A stretch of 6,150 nt of DNA from an uncultured Clostridia bacterium (GTDB lineage: Bacteria > Bacillota > Clostridia > Oscillospirales > Oscillospiraceae), in assembly GCA_938023775.1 (NCBI GenBank), contig CALJDB010000302.1:1-6150 (forward strand), given 5' to 3'. A program made the translations under genes and the position numbers. Below are positions 5,237 through 6,150 of the stretch, one piece after another. How positions within the stretch are numbered: position 1 is the first letter of the stretch; each line of letters starts with the position of its first letter. The notes beneath the pieces were generated by a model, which ran no database searches, was not told where the DNA came from, and worked only from the letters and a program-made list of their open reading frames with translations.

Positions 5237-6150
5237 GCCGCCCGCCGCGCCGCGCAGTGTGTTGTGCGAAAGACCGACAAACTTCCAGTCAAACAGTGTG
5301 TCGGGGCGGAGCCTGCCGGCGGACACGCCCATGCCGCCGTAAAGCATGCGGTCGCGCGCCGCCTGCGGGCGGTCGTCTTCCTCAAAGTATGTGATGAACT
5401 GCCTCGGCGCGCTCGGCAGTTCAAGCTCCTGCGGCAGTCCGCGGTATGCAGCCCAGCGGTCGAGTATCTCTTCTTTTGTGGGGATATGCTCAAAGCTCAC
5501 GAATACGGCGGCGGTGTGACCGTCGGTCACGGGAACGCGTATGCACTGCGTGGTGATGAGCGGCGCTTCGGCGGGAACTATCACGCCGTCCTTTATGCTA
5601 CCCCATATGCGAAGCGGCTCGCGCTCGCTCTTTTCTTCCTCGCCGCCTATGTAGGGGATAACATTGTCGGTCATCTCGGGCCATTCGCGGAAGGTCTTGC
5701 CCGCGCCGGAGATCGCCTGATAGGTCGTTGCGACAACGGCTTTTATCCCGAATTCGCGCAACGGCGAAAGCATCGGAACATACGACTGGATCGAGCAGTT
5801 TGGCTTTACCGCAATAAATCCGCGGCGCGTGCCGAGCCGCGCGCGCTGATGCGCAATGACCTCGGCGTGTGAGGCGTTTATCTCGGGCATTATCATGGGC
5901 ACGTCGGGCGTCCAGCGGTGCGCGGAGTTGTTGGATACGACCGGGCATTCCAGCTTTGCGTAGCGCTCTTCGAGCGCCTTAATTTCGTCTTTTTTCATGT
6001 TGACCGCGCAGAACACAAAATCGACCGCCTCCGCGATCTTCTCCGCATCCTTCTCCGCGTCCATCACGATCATATCCGCCGCCGCGTCCGGCATGGCGTC
6101 CGCCATGTGCCAGCGGCTGCCGATGGCGTCGCGGTAGGTCTTGCCCGCGC
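5054..6150 (-). CDS. asd: Aspartate-semialdehyde dehydrogenase joined in frame to a partial NusG domain II (5' end cut by window edge)
   Basis: The reading frame is open to the right edge. The residues before the first visible Met (6106) read AGKTYRDAI, a conserved early part of the enzyme, so the real start lies beyond the window, probably by about 50 codons, and the Rossmann glycine motif is not visible. Numbered from that Met, the active-site cysteine is C104 in KPNCSIQ (codon 5797-5795), followed by TYQAISGAGK (129-137), DNVIPYIGGEEEK (147-159) and the probable catalytic H197 in TDGHTAAV. HNTLRGAAGG (281-290) is near the normal C-terminus. By family knowledge it reduces L-aspartyl-4-phosphate to aspartate 4-semialdehyde with NADPH, for lysine, diaminopimelate, threonine and methionine synthesis. 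After residue ~291 the sequence switches to a different domain, the end of NusG_II, instead of the short terminal helix. ATA isoleucine codons are frequent on the dehydrogenase side, unlike the neighbours. Enzyme identity is certain; whether the fused gene exists in a living genome is not. Confidence 0.85.
   Translation of the reverse strand, partial: AGKTYRDAIGSRWHMADAMPDAAADMIVMDAEKDAEKIAEAVDFVFCAVNMKKDEIKALEERYAKLECPVVSNNSAHRWTPDVPMIMPEINASHAEVIAHQRARLGTRRGFIAVKPNCSIQSYVPMLSPLREFGIKAVVATTYQAISGAGKTFREWPEMTDNVIPYIGGEEEKSEREPLRIWGSIKDGVIVPAEAPLITTQCIRVPVTDGHTAAVFVSFEHIPTKEEILDRWAAYRGLPQELELPSAPRQFITYFEEDDRPQAARDRMLYGGMGVSAGRLRPDTLFDWKFVGLSHNTLRGAAGGATAAVQDGEIYMESAECPDQICVEHGPLRPGGTPIVCLPNRLSIQWIERDAAVDAVSGGR
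5056..5062 (-). promoter_or_regulatory. Ribosome binding site of the kinase, overlapping the upstream stop
   Basis: GGGAGGT lies 6 bases before the kinase ATG at 5049. Its final T is the first base of the upstream TAG stop. It decides the kinase start and suggests coupling to translation of the NusG_II-containing frame. Confidence 0.75.

Noticed and set aside
3544..5394. A 616-codon open frame on the plus strand.
   Set aside because: It lies antisense to the kinase and the end of the dehydrogenase frame. Its product is low-complexity and rich in Arg, Ala, His and Val, typical of the reverse frame of GC-rich genes, and matches no family I know.
6104..6106. The ATG at 6106 as the start of the dehydrogenase.
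   Set aside because: The codons before it are open to the edge and read AGKTYRDAI, a conserved internal part of the enzyme, so this Met is internal.
1..6150. CRISPR arrays, tRNA or rRNA genes, insertion sequences, attachment sites and defence systems.
   Set aside because: No spaced direct repeats, RNA gene landmarks, transposase motifs or terminal repeats were seen; coding genes fill almost the whole window.

Overview
The window reads as GC-rich bacterial chromosome, most likely from a Firmicute of the Clostridia/Oscillospiraceae type. This rests on strong AAGGAGG-type ribosome binding sites before most genes, a CitA/CitB-type two-component system, a clostridial-style TldD/TldE pair and a near-consensus sigma-A promoter. 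Taxonomy is an inference; no rRNA or other marker is present. All genes lie on the minus strand, so the biological order runs from high to low coordinates, and there is no gene-free stretch longer than about 70 bases.

In transcription order: (1) 6150-5054, an aspartate-semialdehyde dehydrogenase whose 5' end lies outside the window. Its last ~60 codons are not dehydrogenase but the second half of a NusG domain II (NusG_II) protein, with CPDxxC and VCLPNR motifs. (2) 5049-3478, a membrane sensor histidine kinase of the CitA/DcuS type. (3) 3481-2786, its CitB/DcuR-type response regulator, overlapping the kinase by ATGA. (4) A 71-base gap holding a near-consensus promoter. (5) 2714-1284, tldD, the catalytic zinc-protease subunit. 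(6) 1270 to the left edge, tldE/pmbA, the non-catalytic partner, missing at most a few C-terminal residues.

There are two likely transcription units. The NusG_II tail, kinase and regulator are tightly packed (4-base gap, then 4-base overlap), so the kinase and regulator are probably co-expressed and translationally coupled. The tldD-tldE pair has its own promoter directly behind the regulator stop codon, with no visible terminator between, so read-through may also reach it. TldD and TldE are expected to form one protease complex. The two-component system is expected to sense an extracellular di- or tricarboxylate-like ligand, but no transporter or other obvious target gene is in the window.

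The most unusual item is the dehydrogenase/NusG_II junction at about 5230-5245. Two incomplete, unrelated domains are joined in frame, and isoleucine codon use changes at the same place: ATA is common on the dehydrogenase side and nearly absent in the NusG_II tail and kinase. This is either a recent recombination that made a fusion gene or a chimeric assembly joint. I lean towards a joint or non-functional recombination because both domains are cut. I found no CRISPR array, mobile element, RNA gene or recognisable novel defence system.
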